NCBI RefSeq assembly: GCF_014646695.1
Contig: NZ_BMNT01000006.1
Span: 18,770-82,769, forward strand
DNA length: 64,000 bases
Direction: 5' to 3'
Origin: Sphaerisporangium melleum
GTDB taxonomy: Bacteria; Actinomycetota; Actinomycetes; Streptosporangiales; Streptosporangiaceae
In this document: positions 26,530-35,115 of the stretch, piece by piece
How the letters are laid out: every line of letters starts with the position of its first letter
Position numbering within the stretch: position 1 is the stretch's first letter
Notes under the pieces: generated by a model
Seen by the model: only the letters and a program-made list of their open reading frames with translations
Told to the model about the DNA's origin: nothing
Databases searched by the model: none
Position numbers and translations under genes: made by a program

Positions 26530-27444
26530 GTGACTGTGGGGACGCGTACATCGATCCGACACCGCCCGCCTGCGCGCACCAAGGCGTACGGGGCGGCGAG
26601 CACGGCGCTGCGGCCCGCGCTCGAGTCGCCCCGCCGCCCGGCGCGGGTGCTGGCCGTCTTCCCGCTCGGCCTCTACCTGGAGATCCGCGGCGACGTGGAG
26701 CCGTTCGTCGTGGCCGTCGTCACCGGTGAGGCGACCCGCCTGCCGAACGCGGTGGTGCTCGGCGAGGCGCTGCCGCCGGTCGTGGGCGGCGAGGAGGCCG
26801 TCGTGGGCGACGGATGCGTCGAGATCGGCGGGGTCAGCGTGCAGGTCCGGCGCTGGTGGGACCCCGCTCCCGCCCTCGGGCCGGTCGGGCTGGACCGCCT
26901 GGCGCCGGCGCTTTCGGCGCTCGAGGGCATCTGCGCGGCCTCCGGCCGGGCGACCGGCCTCGAACCCGGCGGGGCAGGGACCCTGCTCGCCGAGGGATGC
27001 GCGCAGGGATCGCTCGTGCGGGCCATCAGCGCCGCCGAGCGGCTCATGGGACTCGGTCCCGGTCTGACGCCGAGCGGCGACGACATGCTCGCCGGTGTGC
27101 TGGTCGCGCTGCGGCGGCTCGGTCAGGCCGCGGGCGTGGAGCGGGCCGTGTGGCTGGCCGACTGGCTGGCGGCGACCGTCTCCTTCGACGCGCGTACGCG
27201 CACCACGCCCATCTCGGCGACGCTGCTGTACTGCGCCGCCCAGGGGCAGGCGTGCGCGGAGGCGCTGGCCGTACTGCGCGGGCTGGCGGGCCACCAGCCG
27301 CTGGAGCCCGCGGTGCACCGGTTACTGCGGCTGGGTCACACCTCGGGCGCGGATCTCGCCTGGGGTCTGCGCGCGGGTGCGTTCGCGGTGCTGAGCCTTG
27401 GTGGCGCCGTGACCCCGAGCAGGTCCGGCGGCTTTACAAAGTAG
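26530..27444 (+). CDS. allH: DUF2877 protein, AllH-type oxamate carbamoyltransferase subunit
   Basis: AllH is the third subunit of oxamate carbamoyltransferase, which releases carbamoyl phosphate and oxamate from oxalurate in anaerobic purine use. The 304-residue protein has the DUF2877 hallmark MGLGPGLTPSGDDMLAGVL near residue 175 and a later RTTPISATLLYCAAQG. The GTG start at 26530 follows GGGGAGG. It lies between pucR and allF/allG, whose families are the other two subunits. The order H-F-G differs from Escherichia coli (fdrA/ylbE/ylbF region). Confidence 0.8.
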   Translation: MTVGTRTSIRHRPPARTKAYGAASTALRPALESPRRPARVLAVFPLGLYLEIRGDVEPFVVAVVTGEATRLPNAVVLGEALPPVVGGEEAVVGDGCVEIGGVSVQVRRWWDPAPALGPVGLDRLAPALSALEGICAASGRATGLEPGGAGTLLAEGCAQGSLVRAISAAERLMGLGPGLTPSGDDMLAGVLVALRRLGQAAGVERAVWLADWLAATVSFDARTRTTPISATLLYCAAQGQACAEALAVLRGLAGHQPLEPAVHRLLRLGHTSGADLAWGLRAGAFAVLSLGGAVTPSRSGGFTK

Positions 27445-27803
27445 ATCAAAAGTAGCGTTAACCGGCGAACACGACTGACGTCCGTCACCGCCCAGCCATC
27501 GCGAATCGGGTCATCCAGACCGGCCCCACCGGCGCCGGAACCCGGCCCGATCACTGGGATCCGGACCTGGACAGAAGGGCGCCGGGGCCGGGCGGGAAGG
27601 CCCCGGCAGGGCCGGACCACCCACGGACGACTCCGGACGGACGCTCCTCGACGTCGCGCCGAGGGGCCGGGTCCCAGAGGAACGAGTCCCCCATCGGGAC
27701 GACGTCCCACACAGCCTGTCGGGAATCGTGTGAGAAATCGGCTGAGATGCGGTGAGCGACCAGTGAAAGTTAATCGCGTGACGCGAGGGGCGGTGAGCGA
27801 CCG
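27445..27803. other. 359-bp spacer between allH and allF
   Basis: The left half is an AT-richer stretch after the allH stop. A 13-base direct repeat GCGGTGAGCGACC occurs at 27749-27761 and 27790-27802, the second ending just before the allF start and supplying its ribosome site. No coding frame or clear terminator was found. The length suggests allF has its own promoter. Confidence 0.45.
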
Positions 27804-29207
27804 TTGACGACGAACGCCGATCGGGTCGAGGTGCGCCCCGGCGTCTATCACGACTCGGTGAGCCTGATGCGGGTGAGCCAGGCGCTCGGGTCGCGCCCGG
27901 GCGTCACCCTCGCCGTGGTGGCCATGGCGACCGACCTCAACGTCGAGCTGGCCCGCGAAGCCGGGTTCGCCGTGCCCCCCGCGGGCCCCACGGACCTCCT
28001 GGTGGCCATCAGGGCCGGCGGCGAGGCCGAGCTGGAGGAGGCCGCCGCCGAGCTGGAACGGCAGTTCGCCGCGCTGGCCAGGGGCGCGGCCGCGGGCGGC
28101 GCGGCGACCGGTGAGATGGCCCCGCGCACCACGCGGGCCGTCGCCCGGGTCTTCGACGCCTCGCTGGTGCTGGTGTCGGTCCCCGGCGAGCACGCGTTCG
28201 CCGAGGCCATGGACGCCGTCGAGGCGGGCCTGCCGGTGATGATCTTCAGTGACAACGTGCCCGTCGAGCAGGAGGTCCTGCTCAAGCGGCGGGCGGCCGA
28301 ACGCGGCGTCCTGGTCATGGGGCCCGACTGCGGCACCGCCGTCGTGGGCGGCGCCGGGCTGGGTTTCGCCAACGTGCTGCGCCCCGGCCCGGTCGGCGTG
28401 GTGGCCGCCTCCGGCACCGGCGCCCAGCAGGTGACCTGCCTGCTCGACCACGCAGGCGCGGGGGTGAGCCACGTCCTCGGCGTCGGCGGCAGAGACCTGT
28501 CCTCGGCGGTGGGCGGCGCCTCCACCCTGGCCGCGCTGGCCGCCCTGGACGCCGACCCCGCCACCGAGCTGATCGTGCTGATCTCCAAGCCCCCGGCCCC
28601 CGAGGTGGCGCAGACCGTGCGCCAGGCAGTGGAGGGCCTGGCCACCCCGGTGGTCACCGCCCTGCTCGGCCCCGGCCAGGACGACCTGACCGCCGCGACC
28701 GAGAAGGCGCTGCGCGCGCTCGGCCTGCCGGTCCCCGAGTGGCCGAGCTGGACGCCGCCGGAGCCCTCCGCACCAGGCGAAGGGCCGGCGCCGCGCGAGT
28801 TGCACGGGCTGTACTCCGGCGGCACGCTGTGCGCCGAGGCCGCGATCATCGCGGGGAGCGGCGATTTCACCGACTTCGGCGACGACGCCTACACCGTCGG
28901 CCGTCCCCATCCGATGATCGACCCGACCGTGCGCCTGGAGGCGCTCGAACGGGCCTCCGGCGTCGTGCTGCTCGACGTGGTGCTCGGCCACGCCGCCGAT
29001 CCCGACCCCGCCGAGCGGCTGGCGCCTGCGGTCGCGCGGGCCGTGGGGCGCGGCGCGTCGGTGGTCGTGGCCCTGGTGGGCACCGCCTCCGATCCCCAGG
29101 GGCTGGGCCGGCAGGCGCAGTCCCTGGTCGCGGCGGGTGCGACGGTCTTCACCTCGAACGCGGCGGCCGCCAGGCACGCCGCGAGTCTGGCCGGGAGGTC
29201 ACGGTGA
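27804..29207 (+). CDS. allF: FdrA-family oxamate carbamoyltransferase subunit
   Basis: FdrA resembles the CoA-binding alpha subunit of succinyl-CoA synthetase. The 467-residue protein shows VEVRPGVYHDSVSLM at the N-terminus, VLMGPDCGTAVVGG near residue 170, ASGTGAQQVTCLLDHAGAGVSH near 200 and GVGGRDLSSAVGG near 225. TTG at 27804 follows GGTGAG by six bases and gives the usual FdrA N-terminus; GTG at 27829 is an alternative that would be shorter than homologues. Its stop overlaps the allG start. Confidence 0.88.
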   Translation: MTTNADRVEVRPGVYHDSVSLMRVSQALGSRPGVTLAVVAMATDLNVELAREAGFAVPPAGPTDLLVAIRAGGEAELEEAAAELERQFAALARGAAAGGAATGEMAPRTTRAVARVFDASLVLVSVPGEHAFAEAMDAVEAGLPVMIFSDNVPVEQEVLLKRRAAERGVLVMGPDCGTAVVGGAGLGFANVLRPGPVGVVAASGTGAQQVTCLLDHAGAGVSHVLGVGGRDLSSAVGGASTLAALAALDADPATELIVLISKPPAPEVAQTVRQAVEGLATPVVTALLGPGQDDLTAATEKALRALGLPVPEWPSWTPPEPSAPGEGPAPRELHGLYSGGTLCAEAAIIAGSGDFTDFGDDAYTVGRPHPMIDPTVRLEALERASGVVLLDVVLGHAADPDPAERLAPAVARAVGRGASVVVALVGTASDPQGLGRQAQSLVAAGATVFTSNAAAARHAASLAGRSR

Positions 29208-30586
29208 CGATGTCCATGCTGCAGGGCGAGCCGCGGGTGATCACCGTCGGCGCCTCGGTGCTGGCCGAGTCGCTCGACCGGCAGGCCGTCCCGCGCCTCG
29301 GGGTCGAGTGGCGGCCCCCGCTGCCGGGCACCTCGCAGGCGCTGGCGAAGGTCCTGGCCGACCCGCGGCGCGAGGCCGCCAACCGGACGGCCGCCGGCCG
29401 GCTGACCTCGGCGCGTCCGAGACTCGTGGCGGCACGGCCCGCGCGCGAGGTGCTCGGCCTGCCCGCCCGTACATTCCTGCACGCCGGGCCGCCGATCGAG
29501 TGGGAGCGGGCGTCCGGGCCGATGCGCGGCGCGCTCGCCGGCGCCGCGATCTTCGAAGGGCTCGCCGCGAACGCCGAGGAGGCCGAACGGCTGCTCGCCT
29601 CGGGCGGCGTGCGGCTCGACTCCTGCCACCACCACCGCACCGTCGGGCCGATGGCCGGGGTGGTCAGCCCGTCGATGTGGATGTTCGAGGTCGCCGACGA
29701 CGAGTACGGCGGCACCGCCTACTGCTCGCTCAACGAGGGCCTGGGCAAGGTGCTGCGCTACGGGGCCTACGGGCAGGAGGTCATCGAGCGGCTGCGCTGG
29801 ATGGGCGAGGTGCTCGGCCCGGTGCTCGCGGCGGCGCTGGAGCTGAGCGGTCCGATCGACCTGCGGTCGCTGATCGCCCAGGCGCTGCAGATGGGCGACG
29901 AGCTGCACAACCGCAACCGTGCCGCGACCTCGCTGTTCGTCCGCGAGATCGCGCCGTCGATCGTCGACGCCTCCCCCCGGCACGCCGCCGACGTGCTGCG
30001 GTTCGTCAACGGCAACGACCACTTCTTCCTGAACGCCGGGATGGCCGCGGGCAAGGTCTGCGCCGACGCCGCACGCGATGTCCCGGGGTCGTCGATGGTG
30101 GTGGCGATGGCGCGCAACGGCACCGATTTCGGCATCCAGGTGTCCGGGCTCGGCGACCGCTGGTTCACCGGCCCCGCCGGGGTGCCCGACGGCCTCTATC
30201 TCGGCGCGTACGGGCCGCAGGACGCCAATCCCGACATCGGCGACTCGACGATCACCGAGACGACCGGCCTCGGCGGGTTCGCCATGGCCGCCTCGCCGGC
30301 GATCGTCCGTTTCGTCGGCGGCGACGTTTCGGACGCGGTCGCCGCGACCCGGTCGATGTACGAGATCACGCTGGCCGAGCACCCGGCGTACCAGATCCCC
30401 GGGCTCGGCTTCCGGGGCACGCCGACGGGCATCGACGTGGCGCTCGTCGCGCGGACCGGGCTGCTTCCGGTGGTCAACACCGGCATCGCGGGCCGGGTGG
30501 CCGGAACGGGGCAGGTGGGGGCGGGTCTGGTGACGCCACCCGCGGAGGCGTTCATCGCGGCGCTGACGGCGCTCGGCGCACATTAA
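29204..30586 (+). CDS. allG: YlbE/DUF1116-family oxamate carbamoyltransferase subunit
   Basis: The 460-residue protein belongs to DUF1116. It has FLHAGPPIEWERASGPMRGA near residue 90, HHHRTVGPMAGVVSPSMW near 143, QMGDELHNRNRAATSLF near 230 and GNDHFFLNAGMAAGK near 270, all family hallmarks. The GTG start overlaps the allF stop (GTGA), so the two subunits should be made in equal amounts. No carbamate kinase gene, which would use the carbamoyl phosphate, is present in the window. Confidence 0.88.
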   Translation: MTMSMLQGEPRVITVGASVLAESLDRQAVPRLGVEWRPPLPGTSQALAKVLADPRREAANRTAAGRLTSARPRLVAARPAREVLGLPARTFLHAGPPIEWERASGPMRGALAGAAIFEGLAANAEEAERLLASGGVRLDSCHHHRTVGPMAGVVSPSMWMFEVADDEYGGTAYCSLNEGLGKVLRYGAYGQEVIERLRWMGEVLGPVLAAALELSGPIDLRSLIAQALQMGDELHNRNRAATSLFVREIAPSIVDASPRHAADVLRFVNGNDHFFLNAGMAAGKVCADAARDVPGSSMVVAMARNGTDFGIQVSGLGDRWFTGPAGVPDGLYLGAYGPQDANPDIGDSTITETTGLGGFAMAASPAIVRFVGGDVSDAVAATRSMYEITLAEHPAYQIPGLGFRGTPTGIDVALVARTGLLPVVNTGIAGRVAGTGQVGAGLVTPPAEAFIAALTALGAH

Positions 30587-30725
30587 AGGACGACCGAATT
30601 CCCATTGACCGTCCTTTGACCCTAATATCAGTGGCCAGGCTCACAGTCCAGATGGTGCCGATGAACAGTACATGATCCATTAAACGGTGATATGACGCGG
30701 ACGAGGGTGAAGTGGGGGCCGCGGT

Positions 30726-33320
30726 ATGACGACCGATGGCGCACTGGGGAGAGCGCCCTCGATGGCAGAGGGTAGGAGCCCGCTCGGCGAGGCCGGTGTC
30801 ACACCCGAGGGGCAAGGACGGCTGGTCGGCCGGCGTTACCGGCTGCTCTCACCCGTGGGCCGCGGCGGCATGGGCATGGTCTGGCACGCCCATGACGTGC
30901 TGCTCGACCGCGACGTCGCCGTCAAGGAGCTCATCCTCCCCTTCGGGCTGGACAGCGCGGGCAAGCAGGTCGCGCACCGGCGCATGCTGCGCGAGGCACG
31001 CTCGGCCGCCCGCCTCAGCCACCCGGGCATCGTCACCGTCCACGACGTCGTCGAGGAGGACGGCCGTCCGTGGATCGTCATGGAGCTCGTACGCGCCTGG
31101 TCACTGGAGCAGGCCGTGCGCCAGAGCGGGCCGCTGCCGGTCGTCCAGGCCGCCGAGATCGGCGTCCGGGTGCTCGACGCGCTGCGGCACGCGCACGCCG
31201 CGGGCATCCTGCACCGCGACGTCAAACCCGGCAACGTGCTGCTGACCGCCGACCGCGTGGTGCTGACCGACTTCGGCATCGCCGCGATCGAGGGCGACGT
31301 CACCATCACCCAGACCGGGCTGCTCATGGGCTCGCCCGCCTACATCCCGCCGGAGCGGCTGCAGGGCCGGCCGATCACGCACGCCGCCGACCTGTGGTCG
31401 TTCGGCGCGACGCTGTACGCCGCCGTCGAGGGCCGCCCGCCGTACGAGGGCCCGGACGCCGTGGCGGTGCTCGGCTCCGTGCTCACCCAGGAGCCCAACC
31501 GTCCCCAGCGCGCCGGCGCCCTGCTGCCGGTGATCGAAGGGCTGCTGCGCAAGAACCCCGCCGACCGCATGCCCGCCGCCCAGGCCGCAGACCTGCTCGA
31601 ACGGGTGCTGCGCACGCACGGAGCCGGCCGGCGGCCGTCCCAGCAGCTGCCGACGCAGGGAGAGTCGACCCCCGTGGCCATGCTTCCCCCGCTCGACCCG
31701 CCGTCCGGGCCGCTGCCCTCGCGCATCATCGAGACCCCGTCGGGCCCGGTGCGCGTCCCGGTCGAGCGCGCCCCCGCAGACCAGACCGGTGACCGCCCCG
31801 GCCCGTTCCAGACCGGCGGCGTCACCGCTCCGAACGCCATGCCGGGCACCCCTGGGTACGGCGCTCCGGGCGGGCGGCCCGACCCCTATGACGCGCTGCG
31901 CAGCGCCTCCGGCCCGCAGTCGAGCCCGGACGGGCCGCGGCCGAATCCCTACGACGCCCTGAGAAGCCCCACCGGCCCGCAGCCGAGCCCGGACGGGCCG
32001 CGGCCGAATCCCTACGACGCCCTGAGAAGCCCCACCGGCCCGCAGCCGAACCCCTACGACGCGCTACGCAGCCCTTCCGGCCCGCAGCCGATCCCGGACG
32101 GGCCGCGGCCGAATCCCTACGACGCCCTGAGAAGCCCCACCGGCCCGCAGCCGATCCCGGACGGGCCGCGGCCGAATCCCTACGACGCCCTGAGAAGCCC
32201 CACCGGCCCGCAGCCGAACCCCTACGACGCCCTGCGCAGCCCTTCCGGCCCGCAGCCCGGCGCACCGGGGGCCGGCCCCGATCCGTACGACGCCCTGCGC
32301 AGCGGCTCCGGGCCGCAGGAGGCACCGCACCGGGGGCCCGCGTCCTACGACGCGCTGCGCTCCCCGTCGGGGCCGAACGCGGCGGTCGACCCCTACGACG
32401 TGCTCCGGCCGGCCGGCCCCGGCACCGGCCCGCACGCCGCTCCGGTCGAGCGTGGACCGGGCGGCGATGACGCGCTGGTCGCGGGGACGCCGGGCTCGCG
32501 GGTCTGGCCTCCGGACGCCTCTCGCAACATCGCCGACGAACTGGCCAAGGAGGTCGGCGACCCGTTCGGCAGGCGGGGCGGCGGCGAGGTGGACACCGCC
32601 GGGCGGCCCGAGGGCAATGCGTACGGGCGCGGGCGCCGCTCGCGTGCCGCCGAGGCCGGGGACGACGACCGCGAGGGCCGCTCCCCCGTCCTGCTCGTCC
32701 TGGCCGGCGTCGGCATCGTCGGCGTGGTGGCGGCGCTGCTGTTCGTGCTGTGGCCCGCCGGTTCCCCCTCCGATGACCAGGCCGCCGCGCCGCCCGCCGT
32801 GAGCGACCGGGCCTCGGCGCCCGCCTCGCCCGCGGCCACGGCCGGCTCCGCCGACCCGCCGCCCGCGACCAAGATCCCCGGCGGGTTCCGCGCGCACACC
32901 GCCGCCGGTGTGTCGGTGGCGGTCCCCGGCGACTGGACGATGTCGGCCTCCGACGAGGCGGTGACCTACACCGGGCCCAAGAGCTCCGGACGCCGCGTCC
33001 AGATCAAGAAGGTCACGCCCACCGGCGACGACGGCCTTGATCTGCTGACCAAGGCCAAGGACCAGGCCACGCTCACCGACTACGCGCAGGCCCGGCTGGA
33101 GTCCTCCCCGCTCGGCGACGGCAAGTGGGAGGGCAGCGTGTGGGAGTACACCTACACCGCGCTCAACAACGTCACCACGCACGCGATGACCAGGTACGTC
33201 GCCGTCAGCGACACCGCGGCCTACCAGGTGACCTTCACCGCGCCGGACGCCGAGTGGGACCAGCCGGACACCCGCGAGGCGATGTCCGTGCTCTGGAGCA
33301 GCTTCAAGCCCGCGAGCTGA
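30726..33320 (+). CDS. Transmembrane Ser/Thr protein kinase (PASTA-less)
   Basis: The 864-residue kinase has a complete catalytic domain at residues 38-300: GRGGMGMVW (45-53), Lys68, HRD (163-165) and DFG (182-184), followed by SPAYIPPE. A long linker holds ten PYDALR-type repeats. One membrane segment near residue 660 (VLLVLAGVGIVGVVAALLFVLW) leads to an outer domain of about 180 residues that lacks PASTA repeats. It stands alone on its strand. The outer domain (VSVAVPGDWTMSASDEAVTY) resembles those of other actinobacterial kinases of unknown ligand. Confidence 0.94.
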   Translation: MTTDGALGRAPSMAEGRSPLGEAGVTPEGQGRLVGRRYRLLSPVGRGGMGMVWHAHDVLLDRDVAVKELILPFGLDSAGKQVAHRRMLREARSAARLSHPGIVTVHDVVEEDGRPWIVMELVRAWSLEQAVRQSGPLPVVQAAEIGVRVLDALRHAHAAGILHRDVKPGNVLLTADRVVLTDFGIAAIEGDVTITQTGLLMGSPAYIPPERLQGRPITHAADLWSFGATLYAAVEGRPPYEGPDAVAVLGSVLTQEPNRPQRAGALLPVIEGLLRKNPADRMPAAQAADLLERVLRTHGAGRRPSQQLPTQGESTPVAMLPPLDPPSGPLPSRIIETPSGPVRVPVERAPADQTGDRPGPFQTGGVTAPNAMPGTPGYGAPGGRPDPYDALRSASGPQSSPDGPRPNPYDALRSPTGPQPSPDGPRPNPYDALRSPTGPQPNPYDALRSPSGPQPIPDGPRPNPYDALRSPTGPQPIPDGPRPNPYDALRSPTGPQPNPYDALRSPSGPQPGAPGAGPDPYDALRSGSGPQEAPHRGPASYDALRSPSGPNAAVDPYDVLRPAGPGTGPHAAPVERGPGGDDALVAGTPGSRVWPPDASRNIADELAKEVGDPFGRRGGGEVDTAGRPEGNAYGRGRRSRAAEAGDDDREGRSPVLLVLAGVGIVGVVAALLFVLWPAGSPSDDQAAAPPAVSDRASAPASPAATAGSADPPPATKIPGGFRAHTAAGVSVAVPGDWTMSASDEAVTYTGPKSSGRRVQIKKVTPTGDDGLDLLTKAKDQATLTDYAQARLESSPLGDGKWEGSVWEYTYTALNNVTTHAMTRYVAVSDTAAYQVTFTAPDAEWDQPDTREAMSVLWSSFKPAS
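31878..32410 (+). repeat. Ten-copy PYDALR repeat inside the kinase linker
   Basis: Ten copies of a [N/D]PYDALRS-P/S-S/T-GPQ unit alternate with PDGPRP spacers. Copies 2 to 7 are almost identical at the DNA level (GAATCCCTACGACGCC and GAAGCCCCACCGGCCCGC recur), showing recent expansion. Copies 9 and 10 are degenerate (SYDALR, PYDVLR). Each unit offers Tyr, Ser and Thr as possible phosphorylation sites. Confidence 0.95.
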
Positions 33321-33351
33321 CCGGCGCCGGGCCGGCGTCGCGGGCGGCCGG

Positions 33352-35025
33352 TCAGGCGCCGGGAGCGGAAGCCGGGGCCAGCGGGATGAGGATCTCGTCC
33401 TCCAGCGGCGGCTCGATCTCCTGCGGGCGGCAGCCGGTCGCGGCGAAGCAGCGGATGCGCAGCACGCCGTTCTCGACCGACACGTGCAGGAAGCTCTTGA
33501 AGAACGGCGGGGTGTCCCAGTCGGACAGCTCGGAGAACCAGCGGTGGAAGGTGCGTCCCACCGGCAGCCGGAACGGCATCGGGCGGCCGCCGAGGATGCG
33601 CGCGGCCCACTTCATCCGCGCCGTGATCCGCTTCGGCGGGGCGGCGTCGCCCCGCCCGCCCGCGCCTCCGGCGGCCACCGGGACCTCGCCGGAAGCGCCA
33701 TGGCCCGAGCCGTCGTCCGCCGTGCCACCGGTGCCCGGGAGCACCGGGACGGGCTCGCCCGCCGTACCGTCGCCGGTGCCGACCGGGCGCGGCGGCACGT
33801 TGCCGATGTGGTCGGACATCAGCGTCAGGCCCTCGTCCGGCGTGAGGTACAGCCAGGGCATGCGCAGGCGGTGGCTGTAGAGCTTGCTGTAGAACGACAG
33901 CGAGTCGCCGCGCAGCGGGTAGCAGCGGAAGTCGTCCTCGTGGACGCCGCCCACGTCCACCCGGGGGATGGTGTGCGTGGCGTGCATGAACGCCCCCGCG
34001 CCGCCGGCCACGATGTACTGGATCGTCCGGTCGCCGACCCGCACCGGATAGCGCTGGTAGTTGTGGGTGTCGCCGCCGATCGCCGCCACGTAGCCGTGCG
34101 CGGGGTCCCGGACGATCTCGTCCACGGTGCCGCCGCCCTCGATGGGGCACGGGTGGTACTGGTTGCGGTCGTAGATCGGCTTGCCGGTGATCAGCACCTT
34201 CGGCCGGGGGTCGGCCGAGACGCGGCGCAGCCAGGCCCCCTGGTCGCGGTCGATGGTGCCGGTGATCCCGGTGTCGATGCCGACCAGCAGCAGGCCGGGC
34301 AGGTCGATCGCCCAATATGGCCCCGGCTGGGGCTCGGCCTGCTGGGAGGGCCGGGAACGACGGCTTCGCGCCTGCGCCAGGCGCGGCTCGTCGATCGGCT
34401 CGGGAGCCTTCCAGAACAGGCCGCGCAGGCCCGCCGGGGAGAGCGAGAACCCGCGCCGCTCGGCCTCCAGCGGCGGCGCGTCGCAGAACACCCGCATGAA
34501 CCCGCCGAGACCGTCGTACCAGTCGTGGTTGCCGGGCAGGGCGTAGATCGGCCCGGGATAGTCCTGGTAGGGGCGGAAGAACTTCGCGTCGTACTCGTTG
34601 CCGGAGCCGGTGGGGTAGATGACGTCGCTGGCGATGACGGCGAAACGGGTGCCTTCCGCGAGGGCCAGCATGCCGGGGACGACGGCGTACTGCGAGGCGT
34701 CGCCCTCACCGGTGTCGCCGAGGATCAGAAAGCTGTAGGCGGGCCCGGCGTCGATGGTGATCCGGCGGTCGGGGTCGGCGCCCTGCTGCTCGCGCGCGGC
34801 CATCCACCGGCGGCGCACCTCGCTCGACGGGTCGCCGAAGAGCTGCGCGAGGATCTCGTTGCGCGAGCTCACGAGGGTGGCCAAGCGCAGCCAGGAGAAC
34901 GACCTGTCGTCGGGGCGCAGGCTCGCGAAGGTGCCGATCTCCTGGCAGGACCACCCGGCGCCCTCTTCTGAGACCCGCGAGGAGCCGCGTCTGCCGCGCT
35001 CCGCCGCCCGATCGACGTCCACCAT
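33352..35025 (-). CDS. Calcineurin-like metallophosphoesterase
   Basis: The 557-residue protein carries the five blocks of the metallophosphoesterase fold: FLILGDTGEGD near residue 100, VIASDVIYPTG near 132, LPGNHDWYDG near 165, VGIDTGIT near 250 and GGDTHNYQRYP near 325. These supply the Asp, Asn and His ligands of a two-metal centre. No signal peptide is visible, so it should be cytoplasmic. A Gly/Ala-rich insert occurs near residue 440. Substrate is unknown. It is convergent with the kinase gene, 31 bp apart. Confidence 0.88.
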   Translation of the reverse strand: MVDVDRAAERGRRGSSRVSEEGAGWSCQEIGTFASLRPDDRSFSWLRLATLVSSRNEILAQLFGDPSSEVRRRWMAAREQQGADPDRRITIDAGPAYSFLILGDTGEGDASQYAVVPGMLALAEGTRFAVIASDVIYPTGSGNEYDAKFFRPYQDYPGPIYALPGNHDWYDGLGGFMRVFCDAPPLEAERRGFSLSPAGLRGLFWKAPEPIDEPRLAQARSRRSRPSQQAEPQPGPYWAIDLPGLLLVGIDTGITGTIDRDQGAWLRRVSADPRPKVLITGKPIYDRNQYHPCPIEGGGTVDEIVRDPAHGYVAAIGGDTHNYQRYPVRVGDRTIQYIVAGGAGAFMHATHTIPRVDVGGVHEDDFRCYPLRGDSLSFYSKLYSHRLRMPWLYLTPDEGLTLMSDHIGNVPPRPVGTGDGTAGEPVPVLPGTGGTADDGSGHGASGEVPVAAGGAGGRGDAAPPKRITARMKWAARILGGRPMPFRLPVGRTFHRWFSELSDWDTPPFFKSFLHVSVENGVLRIRCFAATGCRPQEIEPPLEDEILIPLAPASAPGA

Positions 35026-35115
35026 GGGTCCATCTTCGCCGATCTTGCCGCGCCGTACGGGCCGAATCGCGCACCGTGACGCAATGGAGGCCGAGCGGCG
35101 TTCAGGGGGCGGCGT

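Noticed and set aside
31878-32410. CRISPR-like array
   Set aside because: The repeats are in frame inside a kinase gene and have no unique spacers.
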